From Silicimonas algicola (GTDB lineage: Bacteria > Pseudomonadota > Alphaproteobacteria > Rhodobacterales > Rhodobacteraceae): a DNA stretch of 64,000 nt. Positions 19,202 through 29,200 of this stretch are shown in pieces; position 1 is the stretch's first letter, and every line of letters starts with the position of its first letter. The translations under genes were made by a program, and so were the position numbers. Below the pieces are notes generated by a model, which saw only the letters and a list, made by a program, of their open reading frames with translations, ran no database searches and was not told the DNA's origin. The stretch covers positions 186,001 to 250,000 of the forward strand of contig NZ_QGGV01000004.1 in NCBI RefSeq assembly GCF_003148765.1, written 5' to 3'.

Positions 19202-22200
19202 TCAAGATATGGTGGCGCGACCCAAAGCCGCCCTCACGATACCGTGGGGTAGCGGCATCAGCGTCGCTGTCGCGGTCCAGAGCACCGCGACCTCCACCTC
19301 GCGGGCAGGATAGACCTGCTCCAGTGCAAGAAGGTAGGCTCCCATCTGACGGAGGATTCCTTCCGGCGTGTCCTCGGGTCGCGACGGCACGATCGCGTTG
19401 GTCTTGAAATCGACGGCCTGCACACGCCTGTCGCCAACCAGCAGGCGGTCGATGGTCCCCGCGATCTCGCGCTCGAAGCCGGGCAAACGAACGGCGATCT
19501 CGGCCTCAACCAGCGCTTCGCTAGTGAAAAGGTCCGGCTGCAACGCGAGGTTCCGCAGTGCCTCGTCGAGCAGCTCGTCCACCTCTTCGGTATGCGCAGC
19601 ATCTGGTCCGCGAGAGAGGAGGCTGTGCGCGAACGCCTCTGGGTGCAGCTTGCCGGGAAGATGCTCGAGGAGAAGGTGAAGCTGGCGTCCGCGACGCTTC
19701 GCGGCGTTCTCCGCCAAGGCGCCGCCGCCCAGGACCTTTGCGCCGCCAAGATTGGAGGGAGAAAGAGGCTGAAGCGGCTCGAACAATGGCGCAGGTTGGG
19801 TCAGGAAATGCGGCATTTCTCGAGCATCAGAGACCTTTTCGGACGTCGGCAGCTCGTCCAGAGTGGGCCACTCCCCATGTGCCAGACGGAGAATGGTTCC
19901 CTCCGGGGTCTCGACCTCGACCCCTCCCGCTGAAGTCACGCCTTCACGCACCAGCCGATGCCAGTCGACGTTTCGAGATGGCGCGCGCGCTTGCTCAACC
20001 CCGCAGACGATCAGCCACTTCTCGGCACGCGTCATCGCGACGTAGAGAAGCCGATCTCTCTCTTCATCCTCCGCCGCACGCACGCGGTCACGCGCTTGAG
20101 CGATCTCCTCCGTCTCGTGACCGCGCTTGAGCGGCGGCAGAGTGATGCCGTCCTCTGCCACGAGAAGATCGCTCGCGTTTGGACGCGGCGGCGCGGTGGT
20201 GTCGGGCAGGATGACGATGGGGCGCTCAAGACCCTTCGCTCCGTGAACGGTCATCACACGGATAAGATCGTCGGCACCATTAGCCTGACGCTTTACCACG
20301 ATGTCTTCGGTACTCAATCGGTTCAGAAAACCGGTCAGGCTGGGCACATGATCTCGCTCGTACGCCAGCGCCTGGTTCAGAAGTTCGTCTATCCCCTCGC
20401 GCGCCTCCAAGCCGATGTGTCCCAGAAGCTTGCGTCGACCGTCATGTCGCGTGAGGATCCGTTCAAGCAACTCGTAGGGTCTCAGGAAGTCGATATCGTC
20501 CCTTAGAGACCGGAGAATAGTCACTGTTTCGGGAAAATCGTCGTTTCGACGCAGAAGCTCGCGCCAGAGCGTAGGGGCTGTCCGTCCGTGTGCGAGGTCG
20601 AAAAGCTGGCCTTCGCTCCACCCCAGGAGAGGAGATTTCAGTGCTCCCGCTAGGGCAAGGTCGTCGTCGGGAAGAGCCAGGAAAGACAAGAGCGCGGTGA
20701 GGTCTTTTACGGCCAGTTCCGCTGCGATCTTCAGACGATCCGCGCCGGCGATCGGCAGTCCCGCCGTCTTGCAGGCAGAGATGATCTGCTCGAACATTTC
20801 GCCCCGACTGCGCACGAGGATCATGATGTCCCCCGCCGAAACACACCGCACCCGTCCGGTCTTGTCGCTGATGGCCTCGCCTTCCAGAATCCTGCCGATG
20901 AACCTGGCGAGCGACCGGGCGAGGGTGACCTGTGCGCCATCCGGCAAGGGCCGGTCCGCCGGGTCGTGCCACGGGTGAACCTCGGGCTTTTCGGGCGGCG
21001 GAACGAGGGGCCACACATCGATGCGGCCCGGCATGTCGCTGTGGAACGCCAGGTGGCTGGCGTCGCTGCCTGTGCCGGTCACACCGTCAAGCGCGAGGGT
21101 CGCATCGACGGCGCTCAGGATCGCGGGCGAAGATCGGAAGGAGTGCCTGAGCTCCCGTCGGGACAGCCCTCCGGCCAGTTGCCGCCCGAAGGCGTCGGCC
21201 ATCCGGTCAAAGCCAGCGGCATCCGCACCCTGGAAACTGTAGATCGACTGCTTCTTGTCTCCCACCACAAACAGTGTTCGCGGTCGGTCTGGCCGCGCGC
21301 CTGACGTCAGTTCCTCGGCGAGCGCCCGAATGACCTGCCACTGGCGCGGGCTCGTGTCCTGCGCTTCGTCGACAAGAATGTGTTCCAGCCGCGCATCAAG
21401 GCGAAACAGCACCCACGGCAGGGTCGGATCGGTCAGAAGCCGCTGCGCGCGACGGATCAGGTCGTCGAAGTCCAGAAGCGCGCGCTCCTCCTTGGCTGCA
21501 TTGTAGGCGGGCAACAGGATGCGGGCGAACTCGTGCAACGCCGACATCCGGCGCGCGGCATTCAACGGCACCCAGGCGGCACGCGCCTCCTCGACGCGCA
21601 GCATCAGGTCATTGAAGCGGTCGAGGTGCGACTGGAAGGCGCCGTCCCTGAGCGCCCGCGTCGGCTGCCCGTTTATCTTGGCCCGGCACGCGTTTTCGCC
21701 CGACTGAAACAGAAGGAACTCGGTCAGTTCCAGAAGAGTGCGCACCGTCTCTCGCGAGCCGCACTCCGAAATCCGGGTGGCCAGCTTCACGTCGTTCGCG
21801 CCGCCGGTTGAAAGGAGGGGAACCAGCGACTTGAGGAACGCCAAGTCGCCCGGCTGCAAGGCGCGCGCTACGATGTCCGCTTCTGTCGTCCCCGGCGTCA
21901 CGCCGCAGCGCGCCGAGATTTCGTCCCGGGACAGGGAGGGAGTGAAGCCGTCCGCGTTCGAGATGACGTCCTTCGCAAGAGAGGAGAGGCTGTCGGCGTT
22001 CATGCAGGCCGAGGCTTCGGCCAGGACAGCAGGATGCGATCGGGCGAGGTCGTCGAGGATCTCGGAAATCAAAGCCTCCTGCGCCGTATCGTCCATTTCG
22101 ACGAACTGGGGTGACGTGCCCGACTCCAGCGGAAATTGGCGCAGGATCGACGCGCAGAGGGAATGGATCGTCTGGATCTTCAGCCCCCCCGGTGCTTCGA

Positions 22201-22522
22201 TGGCGCTTGCGAAAAGTGTTCGCGCCCGGGCGAGGTTGCGGGGCAGGGCCTCGCCAAGGTCGGACAGCGCTAGTCTCAGGCTTGCATCGTCGAGCATCGC
22301 CCAGGCCCCAAGCGTCTTGAACAGACGATTCTGCATCTCGCTTGCCGCGGCCTTGGTATAGGTCAGGCAGAGGATGTTCTGCGGTTCGACACCGTTGAGA
22401 AGAAGTCGAGCGACGCGGTTCGTCAGCACGCGCGTCTTGCCCGATCCAGCGTTTGCCGAAAGCCAGGTCGATACGGCCGGATCGGCGGCAAGGTTCTGTA
22501 CGAGCGTCGCCTCGTCCGTCAT
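19202..22522 (-). CDS. addA: Double-strand break repair helicase-nuclease AddA
   Basis: AddA is the UvrD-type helicase/nuclease of the AddAB complex, which resects DNA double-strand breaks for RecA loading. I start at ATG 22522 (MTDEATLVQNLAADPAVSTW), overlapping addB by ATGA; this gives 1106 residues. Walker A ANAGSGKT is at 23-30, Walker B ILVDEAQDTSPRQW, and motif V VMTVHGAKGLERPIVILPD. The C-terminal RecB-type nuclease shows VQAVDFKTNAIVP. Confidence 0.96.
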   Translation of the reverse strand: MTDEATLVQNLAADPAVSTWLSANAGSGKTRVLTNRVARLLLNGVEPQNILCLTYTKAAASEMQNRLFKTLGAWAMLDDASLRLALSDLGEALPRNLARARTLFASAIEAPGGLKIQTIHSLCASILRQFPLESGTSPQFVEMDDTAQEALISEILDDLARSHPAVLAEASACMNADSLSSLAKDVISNADGFTPSLSRDEISARCGVTPGTTEADIVARALQPGDLAFLKSLVPLLSTGGANDVKLATRISECGSRETVRTLLELTEFLLFQSGENACRAKINGQPTRALRDGAFQSHLDRFNDLMLRVEEARAAWVPLNAARRMSALHEFARILLPAYNAAKEERALLDFDDLIRRAQRLLTDPTLPWVLFRLDARLEHILVDEAQDTSPRQWQVIRALAEELTSGARPDRPRTLFVVGDKKQSIYSFQGADAAGFDRMADAFGRQLAGGLSRRELRHSFRSSPAILSAVDATLALDGVTGTGSDASHLAFHSDMPGRIDVWPLVPPPEKPEVHPWHDPADRPLPDGAQVTLARSLARFIGRILEGEAISDKTGRVRCVSAGDIMILVRSRGEMFEQIISACKTAGLPIAGADRLKIAAELAVKDLTALLSFLALPDDDLALAGALKSPLLGWSEGQLFDLAHGRTAPTLWRELLRRNDDFPETVTILRSLRDDIDFLRPYELLERILTRHDGRRKLLGHIGLEAREGIDELLNQALAYERDHVPSLTGFLNRLSTEDIVVKRQANGADDLIRVMTVHGAKGLERPIVILPDTTAPPRPNASDLLVAEDGITLPPLKRGHETEEIAQARDRVRAAEDEERDRLLYVAMTRAEKWLIVCGVEQARAPSRNVDWHRLVREGVTSAGGVEVETPEGTILRLAHGEWPTLDELPTSEKVSDAREMPHFLTQPAPLFEPLQPLSPSNLGGAKVLGGGALAENAAKRRGRQLHLLLEHLPGKLHPEAFAHSLLSRGPDAAHTEEVDELLDEALRNLALQPDLFTSEALVEAEIAVRLPGFEREIAGTIDRLLVGDRRVQAVDFKTNAIVPSRPEDTPEGILRQMGAYLLALEQVYPAREVEVAVLWTATATLMPLPHGIVRAALGRATIS

Positions 22523-25467
22523 CCGATCTTCTCCGGAACCGTCGGCTGCGACGGGTCCCATTCGCCTACGCGGGCAAGGTGATCGTAGTCGCCGTCATAG
22601 GGAACGAAATCCATCCCGCGTCTCGACGCGAAACCGGTCCCGGCCCGCCCGTAGGCGGTGACGAGGTCGACAAGCTCGCTTAGCACGTCTGCCGTTGTGA
22701 ATTCGGGAGTATCGATCCCATGTAGGAGGATGCTTGCCTCTTTCGGGCTTCGCCCCGTTCCGATATGGACGATTTCCGCCACGATATCGGGGTCCACGCC
22801 CGGAAAGCCGCTGCCCTCGGCCATGACGGCCTCGACGAGAAGCTGCCTGTCGAAGTTGCGAACGTCCTTTGAATCGGGCGGAGAGCCCGTCTTATAGTCG
22901 TAAATGACAAGCCCCCCGTCGCGAAGGCGGTCGATGCGGTCGGCCTTGCCGACGATTTCGACCGCTGTCCCGGGAATGACGAATCTGCCCCGCGCCTCGC
23001 GTGCGACGCCTGTTGATCGCGCCATGCGGCGGAGCTCACCGTCGATGAGCCAATCGGAGTTCTCGGCAAGTTGACCCCACCAGTGCTGCCGCACCGCGGG
23101 CATCGGCACGTTGTGCGACAGCCGGTCTTCGGCGATGTCGCGCAACCGTTTTGCGGCGGTGTCCGCATCGGCAAAGTCCGCGTCCAGAGCAAAGAAACGT
23201 TCGAAGATTTCGTGGAAGACCGTCCCCTTCATCCGCGCGTCGGGTCGCGTCAGGAACGGCGGCAACGGGTTCAGGCCCAGAATCCGTCGCGCATAGACGG
23301 CGTAGGGGTCGAGCACGAGGGTGCGCAACTCGGTCACCGAGTATTTCTTCGCACGGGCCGCAACGGGCGGGGCGGGGCAGGGGCGTCTTGGAGCCTGGGT
23401 CCGCCTGACGGTCGGAGAATCCAGGGCCGCGGAGTGCGACAGGAAGACGTCGCCGCGCAGACGCATCTGGCGAAGCGCCTCAGGTCCGTTCTGCTCGGGC
23501 AGTCCCGAAAGAAGGTTCGTCAGACGATTGAGCCAACGCGACGGGACGGTCTCGCTCTCTTCGGTTCTGGCCGCGCGGGACAGGACAACCTCGGGTGCTG
23601 CGACGGCCTGCTGATAGTCATGCGCCGCAAGGCCGATCTCGCGTTCCGGCAAGAGAAGCCCCAGGGCCGCGCGCATCCTTCTGTTCAACCACGGATCGGG
23701 CGATGGCTGCTCGGGCCACACGCCTTCGTTGAGACCGCCGAGGATCACCCGTTCCGCACCCTGAACGCGCGCCTCGAGGGTGCCCCAGATCATGACGCCT
23801 GTATGCGCGCGGTCCAGTTCACGCGCGCTTTCCGCCGCCAGGGCCTTGTCGAGAAGCCGGCCGTAATCGAACAGCGCGATGTCGCCGGTGAAGCTCGTCT
23901 CGGCCAGGAAGGTGTCGATGACGGCGCGGACGGCGCGCCCGGTGGCATCGTCCCAGAGGGACGGGGGGTGGCTGCCGAATCCGGACGCAATCTTCTCGGC
24001 CAGTGAGACATGCAGCGCGGCGAGTCCCGCAAGGTCACGCGGGGGCGCATCTGCCAGCGCGTCGAGGACCCCTGAGAGCCACCTCGTCCATGCCTCGGGC
24101 AAACCGGCGCCTTCGGCCAACGTCCCGACGCTGTCCAACGTGACAAAGGCAATGTTCTTCCGACGCAGCGCCACTTCAAGCGACTGCGCCGCAAGCATGT
24201 GAGGACCGCGTTCGGGCCCGGCGGCAACAAACGGATGCTTGAGCAGCGCGATTAGGTCGGCGGCGTGGACGGGCTTCGCGATCAATTGAACGGTCTGACG
24301 CAGGAAACGCCCCGACGCCGTCAGCGACAGGGGCACTCCCGCGCTGTTGTCGGGCACGATATCCCATCTCTCCATGGCAGCTGCGACGCGTCGTCCCAGC
24401 ATCAGGTCGGGTGTGATGAGCGCCGCTGTCCGACCTTGATGAACGGCTTCCCTCAATGCAACGGCGATGGCTCCGGCTTCGTCCGCAGGCTGGGGCGCCT
24501 CGATCAGGGCAAGGCCCGACGTGGCAGACAAGAGATCACCCAGATCAGGCCCTTCGGACAGCCATTGGTCGGACACATGGGCGGGGCGAAGCGATAGCGA
24601 GATCAGGCGGTTGCGCGCGGGGTCGGGCGGCGTGCCAAGAGGCAGGACATCGCCGGCCGTCAACTCCAACGAATGCAAGAACATCGCGAATCTGTACTGG
24701 GGATGATCGTCCGAGCCGGGGCGCGACAGCAAAGACGACCAGATGTTCTCCGGCAGGTCCCGATCGAACCCCGGCAACACGACGGCGCCGAGGGGGAGCC
24801 CGGCGACAGTCCGCATGAGTTCGGCTGTCGGCGCCCTCGATCCCGTGGAACCAGCGACGATGACGGGATAGGGCGGCGGGGTCCTCCGCCATGCGTCGCA
24901 CAGCATGAGGATGGCTTGGCGGCGCCTCGCCTCCGCGTCCATACCGTGTTCGGAAATACTGTCGAGATAGGTTCCGGTCACCTTCAGGAAGGCGAGGCTG
25001 CGCGCCCAGTGTGCCGACTCGTCGCCGACGTCGATGGCGTCGAGAGCCTCCACCGGCACGCCTTCGCCCTGCATCTCGTCCAGAAGCCGCGCCAGGCTGT
25101 CAGCCAGGTCAATCGCTGCGGCGCGTGGCGCAAGGGTCGGATCGCGGTCGATCAGCGCCTTCACCAGTTCCGCCATTTCCAGTCTGCGCCGCAAAGAAGA
25201 GACCGCGGACGGCAGGTCGAGGCCGGGAAGGACCCGATCGACCTCGGTCACCAGTCCGATTCGGGGCAGTAGAAGGGGTCCTGCCTTTGCGAAAAGTGAC
25301 GAAAGCCTGCGCTGCATGCGCCGCGTGTTTACCAGGATGCGAACACGGGCCAATTCCTCTGGGGAACGCCCTGCGTGATAGGCCAAAAGCCTTTCGACCA
25401 GAAGCTTCGGAAAGTCGGCTCCGGGCGGAACGCCGAAGACGCGAGGCGTGTCGCGGGGCTCAAACAT
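22519..25467 (-). CDS. addB: Double-strand break repair protein AddB
   Basis: AddB is the second subunit of AddAB, with an inactive helicase-like part and a C-terminal nuclease. The 982-residue protein starts with the alphaproteobacterial signature RVFGVPPGADFPKLLVERL. The nuclease motif is GLVIYDYKTGSPP (about residue 868), within the PDDEXK fold also indicated by MKGTVFHEIFERF. It overlaps murU by 8 bp upstream and addA by 4 bp downstream. Confidence 0.95.
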   Translation of the reverse strand: MFEPRDTPRVFGVPPGADFPKLLVERLLAYHAGRSPEELARVRILVNTRRMQRRLSSLFAKAGPLLLPRIGLVTEVDRVLPGLDLPSAVSSLRRRLEMAELVKALIDRDPTLAPRAAAIDLADSLARLLDEMQGEGVPVEALDAIDVGDESAHWARSLAFLKVTGTYLDSISEHGMDAEARRRQAILMLCDAWRRTPPPYPVIVAGSTGSRAPTAELMRTVAGLPLGAVVLPGFDRDLPENIWSSLLSRPGSDDHPQYRFAMFLHSLELTAGDVLPLGTPPDPARNRLISLSLRPAHVSDQWLSEGPDLGDLLSATSGLALIEAPQPADEAGAIAVALREAVHQGRTAALITPDLMLGRRVAAAMERWDIVPDNSAGVPLSLTASGRFLRQTVQLIAKPVHAADLIALLKHPFVAAGPERGPHMLAAQSLEVALRRKNIAFVTLDSVGTLAEGAGLPEAWTRWLSGVLDALADAPPRDLAGLAALHVSLAEKIASGFGSHPPSLWDDATGRAVRAVIDTFLAETSFTGDIALFDYGRLLDKALAAESARELDRAHTGVMIWGTLEARVQGAERVILGGLNEGVWPEQPSPDPWLNRRMRAALGLLLPEREIGLAAHDYQQAVAAPEVVLSRAARTEESETVPSRWLNRLTNLLSGLPEQNGPEALRQMRLRGDVFLSHSAALDSPTVRRTQAPRRPCPAPPVAARAKKYSVTELRTLVLDPYAVYARRILGLNPLPPFLTRPDARMKGTVFHEIFERFFALDADFADADTAAKRLRDIAEDRLSHNVPMPAVRQHWWGQLAENSDWLIDGELRRMARSTGVAREARGRFVIPGTAVEIVGKADRIDRLRDGGLVIYDYKTGSPPDSKDVRNFDRQLLVEAVMAEGSGFPGVDPDIVAEIVHIGTGRSPKEASILLHGIDTPEFTTADVLSELVDLVTAYGRAGTGFASRRGMDFVPYDGDYDHLARVGEWDPSQPTVPEKIG

Positions 25468-26122
25468 TGCTCAAGAGGCGTTCCGCTTTGGCAAGGCCCG
25501 CAGCATCCCCGGCCTCGCAGAAGACCCCGTCATAGACGACGCCATGCAGCCCGCCATCCTCCGCCAGAAGGTCCCAGTAGCGGTTGAGTGAAAAAACCTC
25601 GTCTCCGATTTCGTCCAGCCTGTCGGTCCGGATGATCTGGAGGCCCGTGTAGACATAATCGCCCCTCCGCTCGAGTCGGCCGCCATTCAGGCCGAAATCT
25701 CCCCGGGCGCCGGCAGCGGGCGAGACCAGAAGCAAGGCGTTCATGTCAGCCTTCCAGGCTTTGATCAGCGTGGCGGCCGGATTGCGCCCGATCCAGATCG
25801 CGTCCGAGTTGGCCGTCATGACCGGGCCGGGACCAAGAAGGGGCAGCGCCGCCTTCAGACCGCCGCCCGTCTCCAGGATCTGCGGATCTTCGCGGCTTAT
25901 AACGACACCGGAAGCTTCGAGATGCGGGGCGATGCGGTCGTGCAGATGGTGCGTGTTCGCGACGATGCGCGTAAGGCCCGCCTCTTTCAGGATGCCGATG
26001 GTATGGTCGATCATCGGGCGCCCGCGAAGGGGAAGCATCGGTTTGGGCGTGTGGCGCGTCACATCCCCCATCCGCGTCCCGAAACCGGCGGCAAAGATCA
26101 TGGCGGCCCGTGGTCGCGTCAT
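25460..26122 (-). CDS. murU: Sugar-1-phosphate nucleotidyltransferase, probable MurU
   Basis: The 220-residue protein starts at ATG 26122 (MTRPRAAMIFAAGFGTRMG) and overlaps the kinase gene by ATGA. AAGFGTRM with downstream PKPMLPLRGRPMIDH is the nucleotidyltransferase signature; TANSDAIW holds the metal-binding Asp. Next to an AmgK-like kinase, the likely reaction is UDP-MurNAc formation from MurNAc-1-phosphate in peptidoglycan recycling. The family is sure; the exact sugar is inferred from the neighbour. A longer upstream reading frame is spurious. Confidence 0.85.
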   Translation of the reverse strand: MTRPRAAMIFAAGFGTRMGDVTRHTPKPMLPLRGRPMIDHTIGILKEAGLTRIVANTHHLHDRIAPHLEASGVVISREDPQILETGGGLKAALPLLGPGPVMTANSDAIWIGRNPAATLIKAWKADMNALLLVSPAAGARGDFGLNGGRLERRGDYVYTGLQIIRTDRLDEIGDEVFSLNRYWDLLAEDGGLHGVVYDGVFCEAGDAAGLAKAERLLSNV

Positions 26123-27069
26123 GCGGGAACGCCTTCGGGCAGCGCGGCGAGAGTGGCCTCTCGAACCGCATCGAATTGCGGATGGTCCAGAGCCTCGACC
26201 AGATAGCGACGGACGCGCGGAACCTTCGGCAAATGTTGCGGACGCCCCTGCGCGGCGGCGCGATGGAAGATGCCGAGGATGCGAAGGTTGCGCTGCGCGG
26301 AATAGGCGGAGAAAGCAGGAAGCAGTGTCCGCATGTCGTCCCCGCTTCGGCGGGCATAGTTTTCTATGACCCTGGCGCGCCTGTCGCGCGGCACCTCGGT
26401 ACGTGCGTCTGTGAGCAGGGACACCAGATCGTAGACGGGATGGGCGAGGAAGGCGTCCTGGAAGTCGATCAGACCCATCCGCCGCACGCCCTGCCGGTCC
26501 GGAAGCCACAGGATGTTGTCGGCGTGGAAATCGCGCAGCGAGACGGTGACGGGTCCGTCCAGCTTCAACAGGATGGCTTGAAGACAATCGCGGAAAAGCG
26601 CGAGCGCGTGACCGTCTGCCCCGGGATAGAAGTCGTCGGCAAGCGACGTCATGGCGGCAAGATCGCGCGGGTCGGGGCAGGGCAGGTCGGGCGGAATACC
26701 GTTTCGAAGCGTCAGAAGAAGGTCGACGGCGGCAGTGTCGAACTCGGCTTCGAATGCAGGGTCGGACGCCAGCAGTTTCGTCGCCGAGTAATTGCCGAAG
26801 TCTTCGCAGAGAAGCAGACCGTCGTCCTCGCGTCCGAACAGGATCGCTGGCGCTGACACCCCGGAGACAGTCAGCCAGTCGCCGACGCGCACAAAACGCC
26901 GCGCGACATCCCGGTCCGAGCGTGAATCCATCAGGATCGCACTCTGTCTGCCCTCCTTCAGGCGGAAATAGCTGCGTGGGGACAAGTCGCCCTCAACGGC
27001 CTCGAACGAGGCGCGGCTCCATCCTGCGTCCGTGGCGAAATCGCGCAGCGCTTCGTCCGGCTCAGGCAT
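26119..27069 (-). CDS. amgK: Aminoglycoside-phosphotransferase-like sugar kinase, probable AmgK
   Basis: A 316-residue APH-fold kinase; start MPEPDEALRDFATDAGW at 27069, overlapping tsaE by 8 bp. The catalytic loop SLRDFHADNILWL and the metal-binding GLIDFQDA (APH-type HxDxxxxN and D-x-x motifs) are intact. Coupled to a MurU-like gene, it most likely phosphorylates the anomeric hydroxyl of MurNAc/GlcNAc for cell-wall recycling, as AmgK does. It could also be annotated only as a phosphotransferase. Confidence 0.85.
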   Translation of the reverse strand: MPEPDEALRDFATDAGWSRASFEAVEGDLSPRSYFRLKEGRQSAILMDSRSDRDVARRFVRVGDWLTVSGVSAPAILFGREDDGLLLCEDFGNYSATKLLASDPAFEAEFDTAAVDLLLTLRNGIPPDLPCPDPRDLAAMTSLADDFYPGADGHALALFRDCLQAILLKLDGPVTVSLRDFHADNILWLPDRQGVRRMGLIDFQDAFLAHPVYDLVSLLTDARTEVPRDRRARVIENYARRSGDDMRTLLPAFSAYSAQRNLRILGIFHRAAAQGRPQHLPKVPRVRRYLVEALDHPQFDAVREATLAALPEGVPA

Positions 27070-27541
27070 CGACCGTCCCGAGGCGCCCGACCCAGGTCCA
27101 GCGAGGGTCGCGCCACGCAAACGAAGCGCGCCGGCCGTCGCCCTCGATGGACATCGTGACGCTCAAGGCGTCTTGCGGTACATCCGAGCCAAGGCGGTCT
27201 GGCCATTCGACCAGAACGACCGCGTCTTCGAACGCCGCGTCGAGACCCAGTTCCGCGACCTCGCCCGCCTCGGACAGCCGATAGAGGTCGGCGTGCCAAA
27301 TCTCGGACTCGCCGTCGTCGTAGGTCTGAACAAGAGTGTATGTCGGCGAGGGCACATCCTCGACCTGACAGAGACGCGACATCCGGGATTGAATCACCGC
27401 GCGCGCAAGACTTGTCTTGCCGGCGCCGATCGGACCGTCCAGCAAGACGACGCAGCCCGGACCAAGCTTTCGGGCTAGTGTTTCGCCTAAGGCGCGGGTG
27501 TCCTCGTCGGTGGCGAGATAGACGGATGCGGTCGTGTCCAT
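27062..27541 (-). CDS. tsaE: tRNA threonylcarbamoyladenosine biosynthesis ATPase TsaE
   Basis: TsaE is the ATPase that helps TsaB-TsaD make t6A37 in ANN-decoding tRNAs. Walker A GPIGAGKT is at residues 36-43 and the SPTYTLVQTY and HADLYRL motifs are family hallmarks; 159 residues. It lies 45 bp after the PAS gene and leads into amgK. Its partner tsaD is also in this window, at 38.6-39.7 kb. Confidence 0.95.
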   Translation of the reverse strand: MDTTASVYLATDEDTRALGETLARKLGPGCVVLLDGPIGAGKTSLARAVIQSRMSRLCQVEDVPSPTYTLVQTYDDGESEIWHADLYRLSEAGEVAELGLDAAFEDAVVLVEWPDRLGSDVPQDALSVTMSIEGDGRRASFAWRDPRWTWVGRLGTVDA

Positions 27542-27586
27542 GACCCCGCCAAGATGGAGTCGGGGACGCCGGGCCGCAAGACGCGA

Positions 27587-29119
27587 TCAGACCGCGTGTC
27601 GGAAACGTACCTCGACCGGACTGGAGGTCTGGACGCGGAAGATCGCCAAAGTCTCGCCGCCCTTCTGCGGTACGAAGCGGCAGGCCAGGTGGCGGCCATC
27701 CAGCATGGTGACGTTCGCTGTCCACTCCTCGCGATCATGCGAACGCTGTGCGTAGTCGCGGAAATCGCCCCAGGCCGGGCTCGGCTGGCTCAAGGCGTGC
27801 CAGCGCCGCATCACATCGCCGATTTCACGGCCGACAAGGCCGTCCGCACCATCGTCTCCCCAGAGGTCGCGGTAGGCGCGGTTGGTCAGCGCCAGGCGTC
27901 CCGCGGCCGAGAAGGCGGCAACGGCGTCATCCATCGCGTCGATGATGGCCTGCGACCGCTCCAATTCGGCACGGAAGCGGCGGGTAAGGGACATCTCGGC
28001 GCTGATGTCCTCGAACAACAGGGCAACCGCTCCGTCCGGATGCGGGCGACCGGTGACGTGGTACGTCTGGCCGTCCGGCAGCGACCAGGTTTCGCTGTAG
28101 GTGCCGTCGGCTGCAGCCGCCTCGAGTTCCGCGATGGACGTGCGCCACGAGCGATAGTCGCGCGGTTCCGGCATGACGCGGTTCTCCCGCAGCCGGTCGA
28201 GGAACCCGACGAGGCTGGGTTTGGACGTCAGGAAATCGGACGGCAGGTTCGTGAGGTCCAGAAGTGCTGGATTGAACAGGACAAGGCGACGCTCGCGGTC
28301 GAAGATGGCAAGTCCGGTGGCCAGTTCAGCAAATGTCTTGGTCAGGGTCTGGGTGAACTCGCGACGCCTGTTCTCGGAGCGGACGGCCTCGTCGGCCGGG
28401 ATGGCGGTGCACAACAGGTCAGGGCCGACGGGGGCGACGTGACAGTCGTACCACGCTTCGTCGTGACCATTGGCATCATGGAGCGATATTCTCTGTCCGT
28501 CGCGAGAAAGGGCCGTCGTGCGCAGCGACGGAAAGAGCGTGGGCAGCGGCCAGACCTTGTGCGGCGCTCCCTGTGAGGTTTCGATCGCGGTCATGTAGGC
28601 TCGGTTGGCCCAGGTGATCTCGCCGTCCGCATTCTGCCGCCACAACAGGAAGGGCGCGGCGGCGGTATTGGCGCGAAGGGTCTCGAGCTCGGACTCGATG
28701 GCGCGCTGCACGTGGATGTCGTCACTGGAAGGCGTACCATCGACAATTTGTCTCAGTTTAAGACGTATCGATTCGCCGACAACATGGCGTGTGGCCTGAA
28801 GCCGCCCGTCTCGCGATTCGGCCGTGATGTCGCCTTCGCTGTCCGGTGGGGCGATCAGCCTGCCGGGATTGTCGAAGCCGCGGGTCAAAAGCAGCCTGAG
28901 CCTGTCGATTGCGGCGTCGGGTCCGTCGATATGGACAAGGGCGTGCCCGCCGGCAAAATTTGCGTCGGTGACGGCGCCATCGCGGATCAGGAACAGAAGG
29001 GGGGCCGCGTCGTGGTCACCCTTGATTGCACTTCGATTCGACAGGAATAAAAGAGCGGCATAGGCCGCGAGCCCGGCGCCAAGCACGTAGCCGGCCACGG
29101 TTACGATATTGAACAACAA
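27587..29119 (-). CDS. Membrane-anchored multi-PAS signalling protein
   Basis: A 510-residue protein with one N-terminal membrane helix (VAGYVLGAGLAAYAALLFLS) and at least two PAS domains of the PAS_7 type: one around residues 260-375 (LATGLAIFDRERRLVLFNPALLDLT) and one around 395-500 (DAMDDAVAAFSAAGRLALTNRAYRDLWG). A weaker PAS-like segment lies near 155-240 (FLLWRQNADGEITWANRAYM). No histidine kinase, GGDEF or EAL domain follows, so it probably acts by protein contacts. A perfect CtrA box stands 45 bp upstream. A DivL-like adaptor role is one possibility, unproven. Confidence 0.8.
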   Translation of the reverse strand: MLFNIVTVAGYVLGAGLAAYAALLFLSNRSAIKGDHDAAPLLFLIRDGAVTDANFAGGHALVHIDGPDAAIDRLRLLLTRGFDNPGRLIAPPDSEGDITAESRDGRLQATRHVVGESIRLKLRQIVDGTPSSDDIHVQRAIESELETLRANTAAAPFLLWRQNADGEITWANRAYMTAIETSQGAPHKVWPLPTLFPSLRTTALSRDGQRISLHDANGHDEAWYDCHVAPVGPDLLCTAIPADEAVRSENRRREFTQTLTKTFAELATGLAIFDRERRLVLFNPALLDLTNLPSDFLTSKPSLVGFLDRLRENRVMPEPRDYRSWRTSIAELEAAAADGTYSETWSLPDGQTYHVTGRPHPDGAVALLFEDISAEMSLTRRFRAELERSQAIIDAMDDAVAAFSAAGRLALTNRAYRDLWGDDGADGLVGREIGDVMRRWHALSQPSPAWGDFRDYAQRSHDREEWTANVTMLDGRHLACRFVPQKGGETLAIFRVQTSSPVEVRFRHAV

Positions 29120-29163
29120 GTGACTTCCCCCGGTAACGACGCGCCCAGACTGCGTGGCGATGG

Positions 29164-29178
29164 TTAACGGCTGGTTAA
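29164..29178. promoter_or_regulatory. CtrA-binding box (TTAA-N7-TTAA)
   Basis: TTAACGGCTGGTTAA, followed by C, exactly fits the full CtrA consensus TTAA-N7-TTAA(C). It lies in the 81-bp gap between the regB stop and the start of the PAS-protein gene. The placement suggests control of the PAS gene by the cell-cycle regulator CtrA. Confidence 0.7.
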
Positions 29179-29200
29179 CGCGGGGCAGACGAGGGAACGC

